NCBI GenBank assembly: GCA_900618795.1
Contig: UYJD01000009.1
Location: 62,001 to 126,000, forward strand
Direction of reading: 5' to 3'
DNA from: Cyanodermella asteris
Taxonomy: Eukaryota; Ascomycota; Lecanoromycetes; Ostropales; Stictidaceae
Length of the DNA stretch: 64,000 bases
Numbering within the stretch: position 1 is the first letter of the stretch; every line of letters begins with the position of its first letter. The position numbers and the translations under genes are program-made. The notes under the pieces were generated by a model, which was not told where the DNA came from, searched no databases, and saw nothing but the letters and a program-made list of their open reading frames with translations. This document shows, one piece after another, positions 32,615 to 43,113 of this stretch.

Positions 32615-34160
32615 CTATAGTTCGTTATGTGGTGAATCGTATTGTGCTCGGATCTCCTGAGCGCTCCCAGAGTCAGGGCGCATTCGTACGCCCTTGAGAA
32701 CTTGGTCAATCGCAATATCGAATCGGGCACCAGCCATCCAGGCCGCAAAGGTCATGACAGCTGTGATGATAAGGAGGATGCTAACCACCGCAATCATCAT
32801 GTAGACTTGACTGGTCAGTAAGGCAACCGTAATCCAGTTGTGCGCAAACTTACTGGTATCTTTCCTGGCCTCTGCTTCCTGCTCCTTTTCTTTCTCGCTC
32901 TTTTCCTTCTGAGCTTCTGTCTGAGGTGCTTCGCTTTTGGCGTCCTTTGCCGGGAAGATGCCTTGTATAAACTGCTCAATCTTGCCACATCGAACTGCAA
33001 TCTTCACAAAGTTAGGATCCCGGGGGTCATTCTTGCGCTGTATTTTCTGCACATATCTCCTAAATACTCCGCAGGCGACCTGAAGGTTTTGTGTGCTCTC
33101 GATCATGATCTGACAGGCGTCTCCCTTTGTGATTTTGACGTTCCTGTCCCAGACTTGTGGGTTCCGGAAGACCTTTTCTAGTGTCGCAATGGCCATCGTC
33201 TGTGGGATTGCGCAGAAATTGAATGCCGACTGTTCGCGCAATCCGGCGAGATAGTATATGACGTCCTCCATGTGCCTGAGTGCGTCCAGCACAAGCTCAG
33301 AGGTGGCGTCAAGGGCTGCAGCTCGATTTGAGGCGGGAAACAAGTCTGACCATTCCTCCGCGTGTTTTGACCAGATTTCCTTGGGGTAAAATCGACGACC
33401 GTCAACCTGATCCTCTTTGACGTCGCGAATGATGTTGGTCTTCTGAAGAAACAGTCCCATGGACTCGTGGAGGTCGGGTCTTTCCAGGAGGACCGGGTTG
33501 GCCATCTTGGCCTCGACGAACAAACGTGTCAAACCCTCTCCGACCAGACCAGCAACATAGTGGCAGTACAGGTCGTAATCTGCAACAGTGTCGACACCGT
33601 TCTTATTGTGCTCAGCATTGAGAGCATAGTCAGCCATACCGTCACCCATCTTTTTCGTGATATCGTCGATGATTGTCTGGTAAGCTGGCTTGATCTGAAT
33701 ATACTCGTGGATCACCTTGTCGAATTCAACCAAGAGCTGTCGGTCCTTCTCGTCGGGGCCATTTCCGTTGAACGTCCAACCCACCTCGCCCAATCTCTTA
33801 TTGAAACTCCGAAGCAGAGGCTCTTTCTGTTCAATTGGTATTGTCATATCATCTTCTATCGTGTCGAGACCACGCAAAGCGAGGTAGAAAAGAGCGACCG
33901 GGACCAACAATTCCGGGTGAAGCTCTTGAATTACCGAAGAGAAACTTCTGCTCGTCATCTCGAGAAGGGCGAAACATCTCCGCAGATTATCCGACTCTTT
34001 CTCGGGCTCGCGCTTGTGTACCGGATCATGCCATAACTTCCTGGTAATCAAATTAGAACAGCACTTGCTCTCGGTCTGAGATGTGGCCATACCATTGGAT
34101 GATAGATCTGAGCTGCGCGGGATGGAACAGTAGGTAGACGATATCCTTGGGCTTCGGCAT
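32615..34160 (-). CDS. ERG9: Squalene synthase (farnesyl-diphosphate farnesyltransferase)
   Basis: Erg9 couples two farnesyl diphosphates to squalene, the first committed step to ergosterol, at the ER membrane. Exon 1 (34093-34160) encodes MPKPKDIVYLLFHPAQLRSI and is joined through a 52-nt intron (34041-34092, donor GTATGG, acceptor CCAG) to KLWHDPVHKREPEKES. Motifs seen are TSRSFSSVIQELHPEL, the first aspartate motif DTIEDD at 82-87, YCHYVAGLVGEGL, the second aspartate motif in NIIRDVKEDQ with DGRRFYPKEIW, and a C-terminal membrane helix (VSILLIITAVMTFAAW). Between the coiled Lys/Glu linker and the helix lies a 48-nt in-frame segment, 32806-32853, that has an intron's ends (GTAAGT...TCAAG); the protein is 481 residues if it is removed, 497 if retained. 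The upstream open frame to 34213 is not the true N-terminus. Divergent from the DnaJ gene across 547 bp. Confidence 0.95.
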
Positions 34161-34707
34161 CGTGACGGCGAGCGCTGTGGTGCAAGGTGCTTATCTGCTA
34201 AGGGGTAGTGCACGAAGTAATCAAGCTTGAGCTGTAATGCGAAAGTACAGTATCAAGTCGCAGTCATGGTGTTCCTCGACTATCGGCGAAGGGTGAATTT
34301 CAGGCTCAGACGATCATGGCAGACAGGGGCGCATCAGTGACTCTTCGGCTTCTGGCCGCTGTCTCGTCGATATACTTTCCTTCGCATGGAAGAAAACAGT
34401 CAGCAGCAGCACCAATCTGGGGAAATTAGAGATGGGTTGACTTCGGCCCACGCGGAAGCCGTAAGCGCCCTCGCGCAAAGCTTTGGCCATGTGCAATATT
34501 GTGCGGCGGGAAGGAGACCCTCAACGTCACGGCTGACCGCGCCGGGCATCCCACCTCTTTGGTTGCGAAGACCGTTCGCTAACTCCGCCTGAACGACCTT
34601 GACGAGCCTCATTTAGGCGCCCACGTTCTGCATTCCGGCATACAGCGTGGCCATCGATTCCTCAGACCGCAACTACACGTTCCCTCTGTTATCCTGGATT
34701 TTGTGCC
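34161..34707. promoter_or_regulatory. Divergent promoter region ERG9 / DnaJ gene
   Basis: These 547 bp separate the ERG9 start (minus) from the DnaJ-gene start (plus) and must carry both promoters. I looked for an exact Upc2-type TCGTATA sterol element and did not find one. Fungal sterol-regulatory control is therefore not shown by sequence. Confidence 0.45.
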
Positions 34708-36272
34708 ATGGTGAAAGACACCAGTTACTACGATGCCTTGGGCGTCAAACCCGAGGCGACAGAGCTAGAGATCAAAAAGGCTTATCGCAAACTCGCCATC
34801 ACCACCCATCCGGACAAGAATCCCGGCGATGAGACTGCGCACGCGCGATTTCAGGAGATCGGGGAGGCATACCAGGTGCTCCAGAACAAGGATCTACGGG
34901 CTGCCTACGACAAGTATGGCAAGGAGCAGGCTCAACCCGGCTCAGGCTTTGAGGATCCCGCCGAGTTCTTTACCATGATATTTGGTGGAGAAGCGTTTGC
35001 AGATTACATTGGCGAGCTTAGTCTCATGAAAGATCTGACCAGGACCATGGAGATGACCCAGAAACATGAAGAGGAGCAGGATAAGGAGCAGGAAGCCGAA
35101 GCTAAGGTTGAGCACCTCGAGGAGAAGGTCAAAGAAGCTGCAGCCACAGACGCGTCCATAGCAACAGCCTCAAAAGGTGAAGCTCCTGCTGCTTCAGCTG
35201 CTGCTGCCGCTGCAGCTCCCCCGCCTGCGGTGCATGTCACGGATCCTACAGATGGTGTCGCCGAGGCGACAGAGAAGATAGGCGCTACCACTGTCTCCCC
35301 CGAGACCTCAGCCAAGCCGGCTTCTCGCGAGCACTCGCGGCCTCGTATGGGCCAACAAATGCTCATGGACAAATCTGAAGACGAAGCTCGAATGGAAGCT
35401 GCCGGTCTGCGCGAGGAGGAGAAGGAGTTGCGGCGGAAAGAGAAGAAGAAGGGCTTGACAAAGGAGCAGCGCGACGAACTCTTCGCCTACGAACAAGAAC
35501 GTATGCGGATACGCGAAGAACGAATCAGTAATTTGTCGGAGAAGCTACTGAGCAGGATCAGCGTGTGGACAGAGACCGACAAGCGATCTGACGTGACAAA
35601 GTCCTTCGAGGAAAAAGTCCGACTAGAGGCCGAACATTTAAAGATGGAAAGCTTTGGAATTGAGATCTTGCATGCTGTCGGGTTCACATACTGCCAGAAG
35701 GCATCTAGCTTCCTGAAGAGCCAAAAGTTCCTCGGCATCAGTGGTTTCTTCAGCCGACTCAAGGACAAGGGAACTCTTGTCAAGGATACGTGGAACACCT
35801 TCAGCACCGCGATCGACGCTCAGATGACCATGGAGGAAATGGCTCGCCTTGAAGAGCGCGGGGGCGAAGAATGGACAGACGAGAAGAAAGCTGAGTACGA
35901 GAGAAGGGTTACTGGCAAGATCCTGGCGGCCGCATGGAAGGGAAGCAGATTCGAGATTCAGAGTGTGCTTCGCGACGTCTGTGACCGGATTCTAAACGAT
36001 AAGAAAGTTAAGATGGAGAAGAGAGTCGAAAGGGCCCAGGCACTGATGCTTGTGGGCAGCATTTTCCAAAAGGTTAAGAGTTTCCTTTTGCGATTGAGTA
36101 CACGATTAAACTAACAACGAGACAGGCCGAACGAAGTGCGGACGAGGAAGGCGAATACATGGCGTTCGAGCAGCTGATGGCAGAAGCAGCGGTAAAGAAG
36201 AGCAAGGAAGAGAAGAAGACCGAAAAGAAGAAGGCTAAAGAGGAAGCAAAGTCAGCGGAGGCCACAACCTAG
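34708..36272 (+). CDS. DnaJ/Hsp40 co-chaperone with X-domain (Caj1/Djp1-like)
   Basis: Two exons, 34708-36072 and 36126-36272, flank a 53-nt intron (donor GTTAAG, branch ACTAAC, acceptor ACAG) and give 503 residues. The J domain occupies residues 1-70 with HPD at 34-36 and an unusual TTHPDKNPGD loop. A Gly/Phe-like segment (GSGFEDPAEFFTMIFGGEAF) follows, then a Glu/Lys coiled region, an Ala-rich linker (about 165-185), and the DnaJ-X domain with SERISVWTETD-like, GFTYCQKASSFLKSQKFLGI and WKGSRFEIQSVLRDVCDRIL blocks. The C-terminus is Lys/Glu-rich. This layout is that of yeast Caj1/Djp1, which stimulate Hsp70 and in Djp1's case help peroxisomal import. Which of the two it matches is not decided. 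Without the intron the frame ends 14 codons into non-family sequence. Confidence 0.93.
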
Positions 36273-37319
36273 AATGCTTGCTCGAACCTCGGCCTGCTTG
36301 AGGACGACATTGATGATGACATATTACCGCACATAGATATTTGCACTACTGTAGTTGCGTCCAATAGATACCCTGAATCAGCGTCGACCTTACGTCCTTG
36401 TCGCAAATGTTAGGAGACAATCAATAATCTTGCGACCCGAGCATGCTGCTGACTTGCAAATTGGCCCAGGCCACGAACGAACGAACCGCGAGATGGCGCT
36501 TTTCTTTTTTACAGGCCGCAGCTGCACTCAAAGTATCGCCAAAGGAGCTCGTGCAATCTGCGTTTGTCATGAGCAAAAAAAGCGAAAAAAAAAAAAAAAC
36601 GTTTGCGCAATCAATATAATTACTTATCTCTATTAGGGCTTTATCGTCGATTGAATAGCGCCCGTTCTGAAACATTTGCATTCCACATTCTATAATCAAG
36701 TTGACGCCTTTATTGCTGGAGAATTTGCCGATCAGCGCGACATTCAGCCTGTGCGCTGTCCTAAGAGGTTGTGATCACTAACGAGCGGTTTGCGAAGCGG
36801 CGTTTGGCGAGGGTCTCGGCGCTAAGGTAACCAAGTTCCCGCGCGAGGTGAAGACATCTACTTCCAGCACAGGTCGAGTCTCCGCTGCCCAATGCTCCTC
36901 TTGCGCATATCTACCTAGTTACTACTTTTCTACTCACGCTTCGCCGACAGCAACGTTCCTGTTGCACATGTCATCTTCTGGGCAACCGGGAGACCAGTGC
37001 TCTTTACCAACATGATGACAATCTGGCTCTGCTTTGGCTTCCACAAAACTGATTCCGGTGAGTCCGTCAAAGCCCTCCACTTTTCGCTCTGCGTCACGCA
37101 TCTGCAGATGCTCAGTGGCGCTCTTTTCTTCAGGCGCGCGGTTCGATGCCTGTCTCTGTACAAGTCTTTATGCCTAGACAGTGGCTAACCGATCTCTAGG
37201 CTGATCATCGGCCACGGATGCTCGTCGGCCCAAGCTCTCAATGCTGGTCTCGCTCCCATTGCTTGAAATAACGCCAGATTAGGACATCGCACATACAGAA
37301 ATCTGAAGTTGAAGAAAGC
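36273..37319. other. Intergenic before the NMD4-like gene
   Basis: About 1.05 kb without a recognised gene. It contains an A15 homopolymer at 36585-36599. Short open frames on both strands lack features. The right half should contain the promoter and 5' UTR of the PIN-domain gene, possibly with a 5' UTR intron. Confidence 0.4.
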
Positions 37320-39474
37320 ATGAACCACACAATTTATACCGTGGAGGGCAACACCCTAGTGGAGAACATTCACATCATCAAAAGTTGGGTCTACGATGGC
37401 ACCATCCGCATCCATATCCCTGTTTCCTGTGAGTGACAACAAACTTGCTTCCGCTCAAGCGTCGCGGCAGGAAAGCACTTTATGCTAGATGGCATGTAAC
37501 AAGCGTCACCGTGAAACCGCGAGCTTAAGTTCACTACATTTTCCCTCGATTGTCAGACCACAAGTTCGATTGCGTGACTAACCAGCAAATAGCCTCCGAA
37601 GTTGTGGACCAATCGTACAAGAAGTCGTTGGAGCCGAAAGAACTGCCAAAGGAGGAGCGTCAGCAGAAGCGCCAGTCAGGCAGACCCCGCAAGGAATACC
37701 CGCTGTTCGACATAAACCCTCGTACAGCTAAGGAGTTTCTTGACCGGGCAAAGTCTGAGACTGGCATCACTGGCGTGTCATTCCAAGCAGAATGCGGAGA
37801 AGACTTTACACAATGGAAAAGGGAGGATGAGGAGTTGGCCAAAGCCAGTGAACCGCCGCAAGCTGCCCCCAGCAGTTTCTCCGAAGCACTCCTCAGCAAG
37901 CTCAATATTGTACAAAGCACAAAGGACGACTCGAGTGTCTCGAAACCAAGACTCGTAGCCAAGCCCAGCTACGGCAAATCACCGTCGCCGTTCAGATACC
38001 GCCAGCCGCCTGTTGTCGATCGAGAGACCATTCCAGAAGCCCTGCGCCCTATGTTCAGTGCTGCACTTTGGAGAGCGCACGAATTCGAAAGCAACCCTCT
38101 TGATCCAGAGTCACATGCTCTGTTGACTCAGGAACCCTCTATTCAGGAGTTGGCTCGTCGTGGCGAAATGCCCTGTGAGCTATTTTCCACGCTACGAAAT
38201 GCTATTCAAAGGAAGCTTGCACAAGATGACCAGCGCGAGATTACTGGAATGGTCGAGGAAGACTTGCCGGACGCGCCAAAGCACATAGTGCCATTGGGTC
38301 ACACCTCGCGGCCGCCGCGACCACAGGAGATAAATGGTCACGATCAGGGCCACGAGAAAACGGAGGCACGGCCTGAAGCAACGAGTCTGTCCACCATCGG
38401 AGAGCTGCTCGGGGCACAGATCGCACCGAGTGTCGACACACCACAGTTCGCGCAAATTTCCTCAGCTGAACTTCGGCCCAGCATCTCCTATGCAATGGCC
38501 GCCGGTGCTACAAGTCCTACCAATATCACGACATTGCCAACGACGTTGCCACTTGTGGAAGCAGAACAAGAGCAAATCGCTAAACCAGGAGAGCTCGCTG
38601 GTAAGCTTCCACTGGGCACAGAGGCCTCATACTTCAATAGGTCCGCGCTAATTCTATTATAGATCATCAGAAGGTAAAGGCTATCACTAAGGTTGAGATG
38701 CCAGAGGAAGATAGCGACGAGGAAGTGGTAGTCTTCACTGGCAAGAAGCGACGTTCGCAGGAAGTCAGGCGCGCCAGTCGGCCAGCAACTTCGGCTGGGC
38801 TGGAAAAGGTTGCTAGCCCAAAAGCCGGCAAGACTGTCTTGGAATCGTCTCTGAAGCCGCAGAGCCCCGTCTTTACGCCGGGACAAGTTTACACGCCCGC
38901 GTCCCCAATTCAGCTGCCGACTGACAATCATTCTTCGACTCCAACCAGCAAGCGTGGGTCGCCTGTACGTCACCCTACCTCCGCCAAGCTCGAAGGCGTG
39001 ATCTCTCTCAACGATCGTGCAAAGGGACAAAGCGCACTTCCAAACATGCGAGGCGCTAATGGTCAGGGACGGCGAGCTGGTTCTGTAGACGCGCAACGTC
39101 AAGGCGAGATGATCCTGCAGCGCCAAAGAGACGCCATGAAACGCTCTGCACTACAAGGGATGCAAGCCGCAAATGCACAACAGGAAACGAAAGCGCCGCC
39201 GCGCGAAGTTGACATCAAACCAACCAGCAACCCCGTTGTCATCGACCCAGACGATTTCGGCCGAGATTACACCATTCGACCGGCATTATCTGAGCATGCT
39301 ACTGGCCGAAACAAAGGCAGCGGGCGACGGGGTGGTAGAAGTCGCGGTGGCAAAACCTCACACCAGCAACTGTCTGCACAACAGGACAGCGGTAGAAAGG
39401 ACGTTGAGTTTGTCTTGAAGTCAGGTAACCCTCGCGGCTCAGCTCGCGGCAGGGGTAAGCTTTGGACGCCATGA
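37320..39474 (+). CDS. PIN-domain protein, NMD4-like, with long disordered C-terminus
   Basis: Three exons, 37320-37428, 37557-38600 and 38663-39474, give 654 residues. Introns have GTGAGT/GTAAGC donors and GTCAG/TATAG acceptors, and all junctions keep frame (codons split as T|AC and G|AT). The N-terminal 130 residues resemble the PIN fold of yeast Nmd4, an Upf1-associated decay factor: an opening strand TIYTVEGNTL, helix ENIHIIKSWV, strand IRIHIPV, a long helix, then NPRTAKEFLDRAKS and VSFQAECGEDFTQW. The rest is disordered, with basic SR/KR patches, VVIDPDDFGRDYTIRP and a final Arg/Gly-rich RGSARGRGKLWTP. The consensus metal-binding acidic residues of active PIN nucleases are not obvious, so it may be non-catalytic. 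The family name is my moderate-confidence reading; the exon structure is well supported. Confidence 0.7.
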
Positions 39475-40217
39475 GGGACAGCCACAGCTGTTGGGTGCCT
39501 TCAACATATTGGACCGGGTCAGTCTCGCGTTGGATTTCAAGCTGGTGTTCATGCGAAACCAGTGAAGGGTAGTTCTTTTTTTGGCGAATAAGTTGCTTTG
39601 CATGAACTTATCAGGGCCTTTGTCCTGTCTGCTCCAAGTCAGGTCTCTAGCCTTCTCTCGTGCAACTCGTAGCTGACTTTCCGGAGCTCCAGCTAAGGAG
39701 CCTCAAAGAAACTGCGTGCGAAGTCACGTGCTCATGGTCCATGGCTTCCGCGGCTGTAGCAGATTTCCAGGTTGGCGACCTATGTGTAATCGAAAATTGT
39801 ACCCCAGTTTGCTGCTCGCAGTCAATGCGCCCTCGGTTCTGCAGGCTGATGCTGGGATGTGAGCAAACTACTGGATGTTCGAGGGTGCGATTGGGTGAGC
39901 TGCGTGGACGATAGTGCACACGCCCAACGGCTCCAACGGGCCGCACGCGCCTGGCAAGCCATCAGAGCTCAGGCCGCGCGAAGCACCAATCCGCCCGACT
40001 GACTGCCTGCAGCTTGCTTGCTCTGCCTGACGAACGCTGGCGCTTATCATTTCCACCTCGATGCCACGGTGGCGGTAGAAGCTGCAGTCGGTGCAAGCGT
40101 AACGTTGTCCGCCTAAGGAAACATAAAGCCGTCCATGTCTGCCACCAAGATATTCAGCTGTTTGCTCGGGCCGACTCATCAACGCCTTTTGAGCCATAGC
40201 TTGCCGCGTCACAGAAG
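39475..40217. other. Intergenic NMD4-like to NBS1
   Basis: This 0.74 kb region between two plus-strand genes should contain a terminator and the NBS1 promoter. Open frames on the minus strand (up to 163 codons) overlap the start of NBS1 and are taken as chance. Confidence 0.35.
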
Positions 40218-42748
40218 ATGTGGATCTTAGAGTGCGACAGCGACGTTCTGAAAAGTAAGACCGTGTCGATCGCTCGTCGATTAGGCCTGCAATTCTGACA
40301 GCTGCAGATAAACGCATATGGCTTCGGCCGGGCAAGACGTATCTTTTCGGACGAACCAAACCTGAGACGGGACGGTATCAAACCGGCTTCCAGATCAATC
40401 ACAAAACAGTGTCCCGGAAGCATTTGATCCTCAAGGTCAAAGAGGTCGCTCCTGATGATGTTGCCATCATTGGATGTCGTTCTGAAATCACCTTTGAAGA
40501 TGCAGGCACCAAGTTAGGCACCACCATTGACGGTGACGAGAAGATCTCAGGTGGAAAGACGTTGATAACCGACCAAGACCGGAGGACCTCTTCGGGAAGC
40601 ACGCATGTTCTCAGATTAGGCGGCTATGATTATGACTTTCGCATCACGTGGAAGCCGGTCGTCTTCTCATACACCTTTTCTTCGAAAGATCTGAAGAATG
40701 GCAAGGATCCACTCGGCTCTACCAGAAAGCGTCTAGCTGCATTCGATGTAAAAGCAACCTCCAACTACGTGAGTGGTAAGACCACTCATGTTATTGCTTC
40801 CAAGCGGAACACTGCACGTGGATTGCAAGCGTTGATACAGGGTGCACGCATTGTCACAGACGAGTTTGTAGACGCTTTGGAAGTTGCGGCCACAGCGTCT
40901 GACCTAGTGGAAGCGGAGTCATTTGCCCCTTTGGAGGAGGACTTCGATGCCGGCTGGCCTGATGAGACGAGCTACCTACCTGCCCCTGGTAAGGAACCCG
41001 GCCCTAAAGAAGCCGAGCATTATGCTCCTGCTTCGCAACGCGCAGAAATGTTTAACGACTTTACCTTCGTCTTCTTCGACATCCGACAGTACGAGACTCT
41101 GCAGCCGCCCATCACGGATGGAGGCGGCAAGGCGGTACTTCACCCAATGGAACCCAGCGTCACTTCCGTCGGTGAATCGCATCGATTCGTGAAAGACACT
41201 GCGGGTGAAATAGACAGTGGAGAGTTGAGTGGTGACAATAAAGTTGTGTGTGTGAAGTTTGGCAGTCCCAAAGGGGCAGAAGAGTGGTCCGCGCAGTTCG
41301 TTTCCGACTTATGTCTAGCTATTGGCTTTCGCATGATTGAACAGAACGAATTCCTTGACGCGATCTTGGCAAATGATCCCCAAAAGCTATTTCGACGCCT
41401 CCAATACGACGACGAACCAAACTCCGCTACGCCGTCGGGTCCGCTAGAGCACACGTCTGGTCAGAGCTCAGTCGCTGTCTCAGCATCCCAAGGGCCGGTC
41501 CGGCTGCCTACACGAAGAGGCATGAGGGGCAAAGTTCAGAGTGTGTTCAAAGGCTTCGACGACGGCTTTGATGATCAAGTGATCGCTCCCGCCCCGGCCA
41601 AGCAAGATTCCGTGGTCCAAGCACCTAACACAAATGGCCATATCAAGATCGAGGCGAGTGGCGACTCAGCCGCAGAACGTCGCCTAAATGGACGAAAGCG
41701 GCCAATCTCAGACTTCAACGACGATGCTGAGCTGCGAGAGATCGAGGCCAACATGTTCAAGGGTACAGCCATGATGAAGAAAAGGCGACTTGAAACGAAA
41801 GCTTTCGATACCGATAATGCTAGCAGCGGACGGTCTACGAGAGCCACCTCCGAGCTTGTTGCCAATGATGATAAGCCTGCCCAAAAAGTCAAGAAAGAGC
41901 TCGATATCAAAGGTGCTGTCCGTGCTCATCGTGAAGCGCAGGAGGCGAAACAGAGTCGGGGCTCTGATGAGGAGGATGATCCAGGCATCGATGACATGAC
42001 TTTGGATCAGATGCGGACGCTCGCCGTGATTGAAGACTTCGAGCCGATCCGCACCACAAAGAATCTAGCCCCGGGTGACGGCCACGGGCCACGCTGGAGG
42101 GAAGAATGGAATGGGAGGAAGAACTTCAAGAGATTCCGTCGACAAGGAGAAGCGCCTGATGGGCGTCGCGGCCAGAGCGTGATCGTGCAACTGGAAGAAG
42201 TCAAGCAGAACGACTCCGGCTTTGGAGAGGCTCATTGGTCTGCGAATAGACCACAACATAGAGTCGGGCGTTCGCGACAGCGAGCAGAGTCTTCTGACGA
42301 AGAGGACTTATCCTTGTCCTACCGGAACGGCAGCATATCCACCCGGCAGCCAAAGCGGTCGAGACGAGGTTCGACCGTCGCAGGCATTGATGAGGAGGAT
42401 GACAATAATCCGACTGGAGCTCCTGAAAGCGACGGTGAAGAGGCGGAAGATGTTGTACCCAACACAGTGCCTAGCAATTTGCAGACTGGAGAGGATCTCG
42501 AGCTCATCAATGTCGATGCTCCAAGGACAAGTCGAGCTCACGGGCCGGCGACCCAGATTACATCGACCCAAAAATCCTCGACGTTAACGGGCACAAAGCG
42601 ACGCGAACGAGCAGCCACGCAGTCTTCGACAGGCGCATCAGCGCCCAAGAGGCAGAAGAGGATCGACCAGGACGTGCGTAAGACGAGACTTGCTGCTGAA
42701 AGCGATAGTGACGATGACCTGGCGTTCAAATTCAAGAAACGAAAGTGA
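40218..42748 (+). CDS. NBS1: MRN-complex subunit Nbs1/Xrs2 (nibrin)
   Basis: Exon 1 (40218-40254, MWILECDSDVLK) joins exon 2 (40308-42748) through a 53-nt intron (GTAAG...TGCAG), giving 825 residues. Nbs1 binds Mre11-Rad50 and recruits Tel1/ATM at DNA double-strand breaks in the nucleus. Visible are the FHA domain with FGR (26-28) and the SRKH signature (48-51), then BRCT-type sequence from about 100 (LAAFDVKATSNYVSGKTTHV) and a second BRCT-like segment to about 330. A long disordered acidic/basic tail follows. Two short linear motifs stand out: NFKRF at 618-622, matching the Mre11-binding NFKxF motif, and an acidic patch plus FKF at 819-821 just before the end, matching the FxF/Y Tel1-binding motif. 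The unspliced frame would begin inside the FHA domain at SRKH, losing its GR motif. Confidence 0.92.
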
Positions 42749-43113
42749 TTACTCTAATTAGATAGCGATGTATCATAGCTCATAAGCCTCTGTAGCGATT
42801 GTACTTCAATGTATAAAATGCGGAGCGACAGAGATGATTCTGCGCCTTAATCAGAGTGTAGAGTCTTGCAAGACGAATGCTTTATCGTGCGTATAATCCT
42901 GCGTACCTGCCTTCCCACCTCGAGTCAGTGGTCGAGGCAGTGAACGTGCAGCAGTAGAGCAGTTACGTAATGGCTGAGGCTGTCAGGTACGGCGGAGCTT
43001 GCGACCTCTCTTGGCACAACTGAGCCGCAAGGCCGCGAGACCACGCAATTTCAGGCACCTCTTCATTCTTACATGTTCTTCGGCAGCGAAACGAGAGCTG
43101 CTGCCCCGAAAGA
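42749..43113. promoter_or_regulatory. NBS1 3' region / PAN1 promoter
   Basis: These 365 bp separate two plus-strand genes. The left part should hold the NBS1 polyadenylation signal and the right part the PAN1 promoter. No specific element is claimed. Confidence 0.35.

Noticed and set aside
34161-34213. Longer ERG9 N-terminus from the unspliced frame
   Set aside because: The spliced exon 34093-34160 gives the conserved FHPAQLRSIIQW start; the unspliced frame does not resemble the family.
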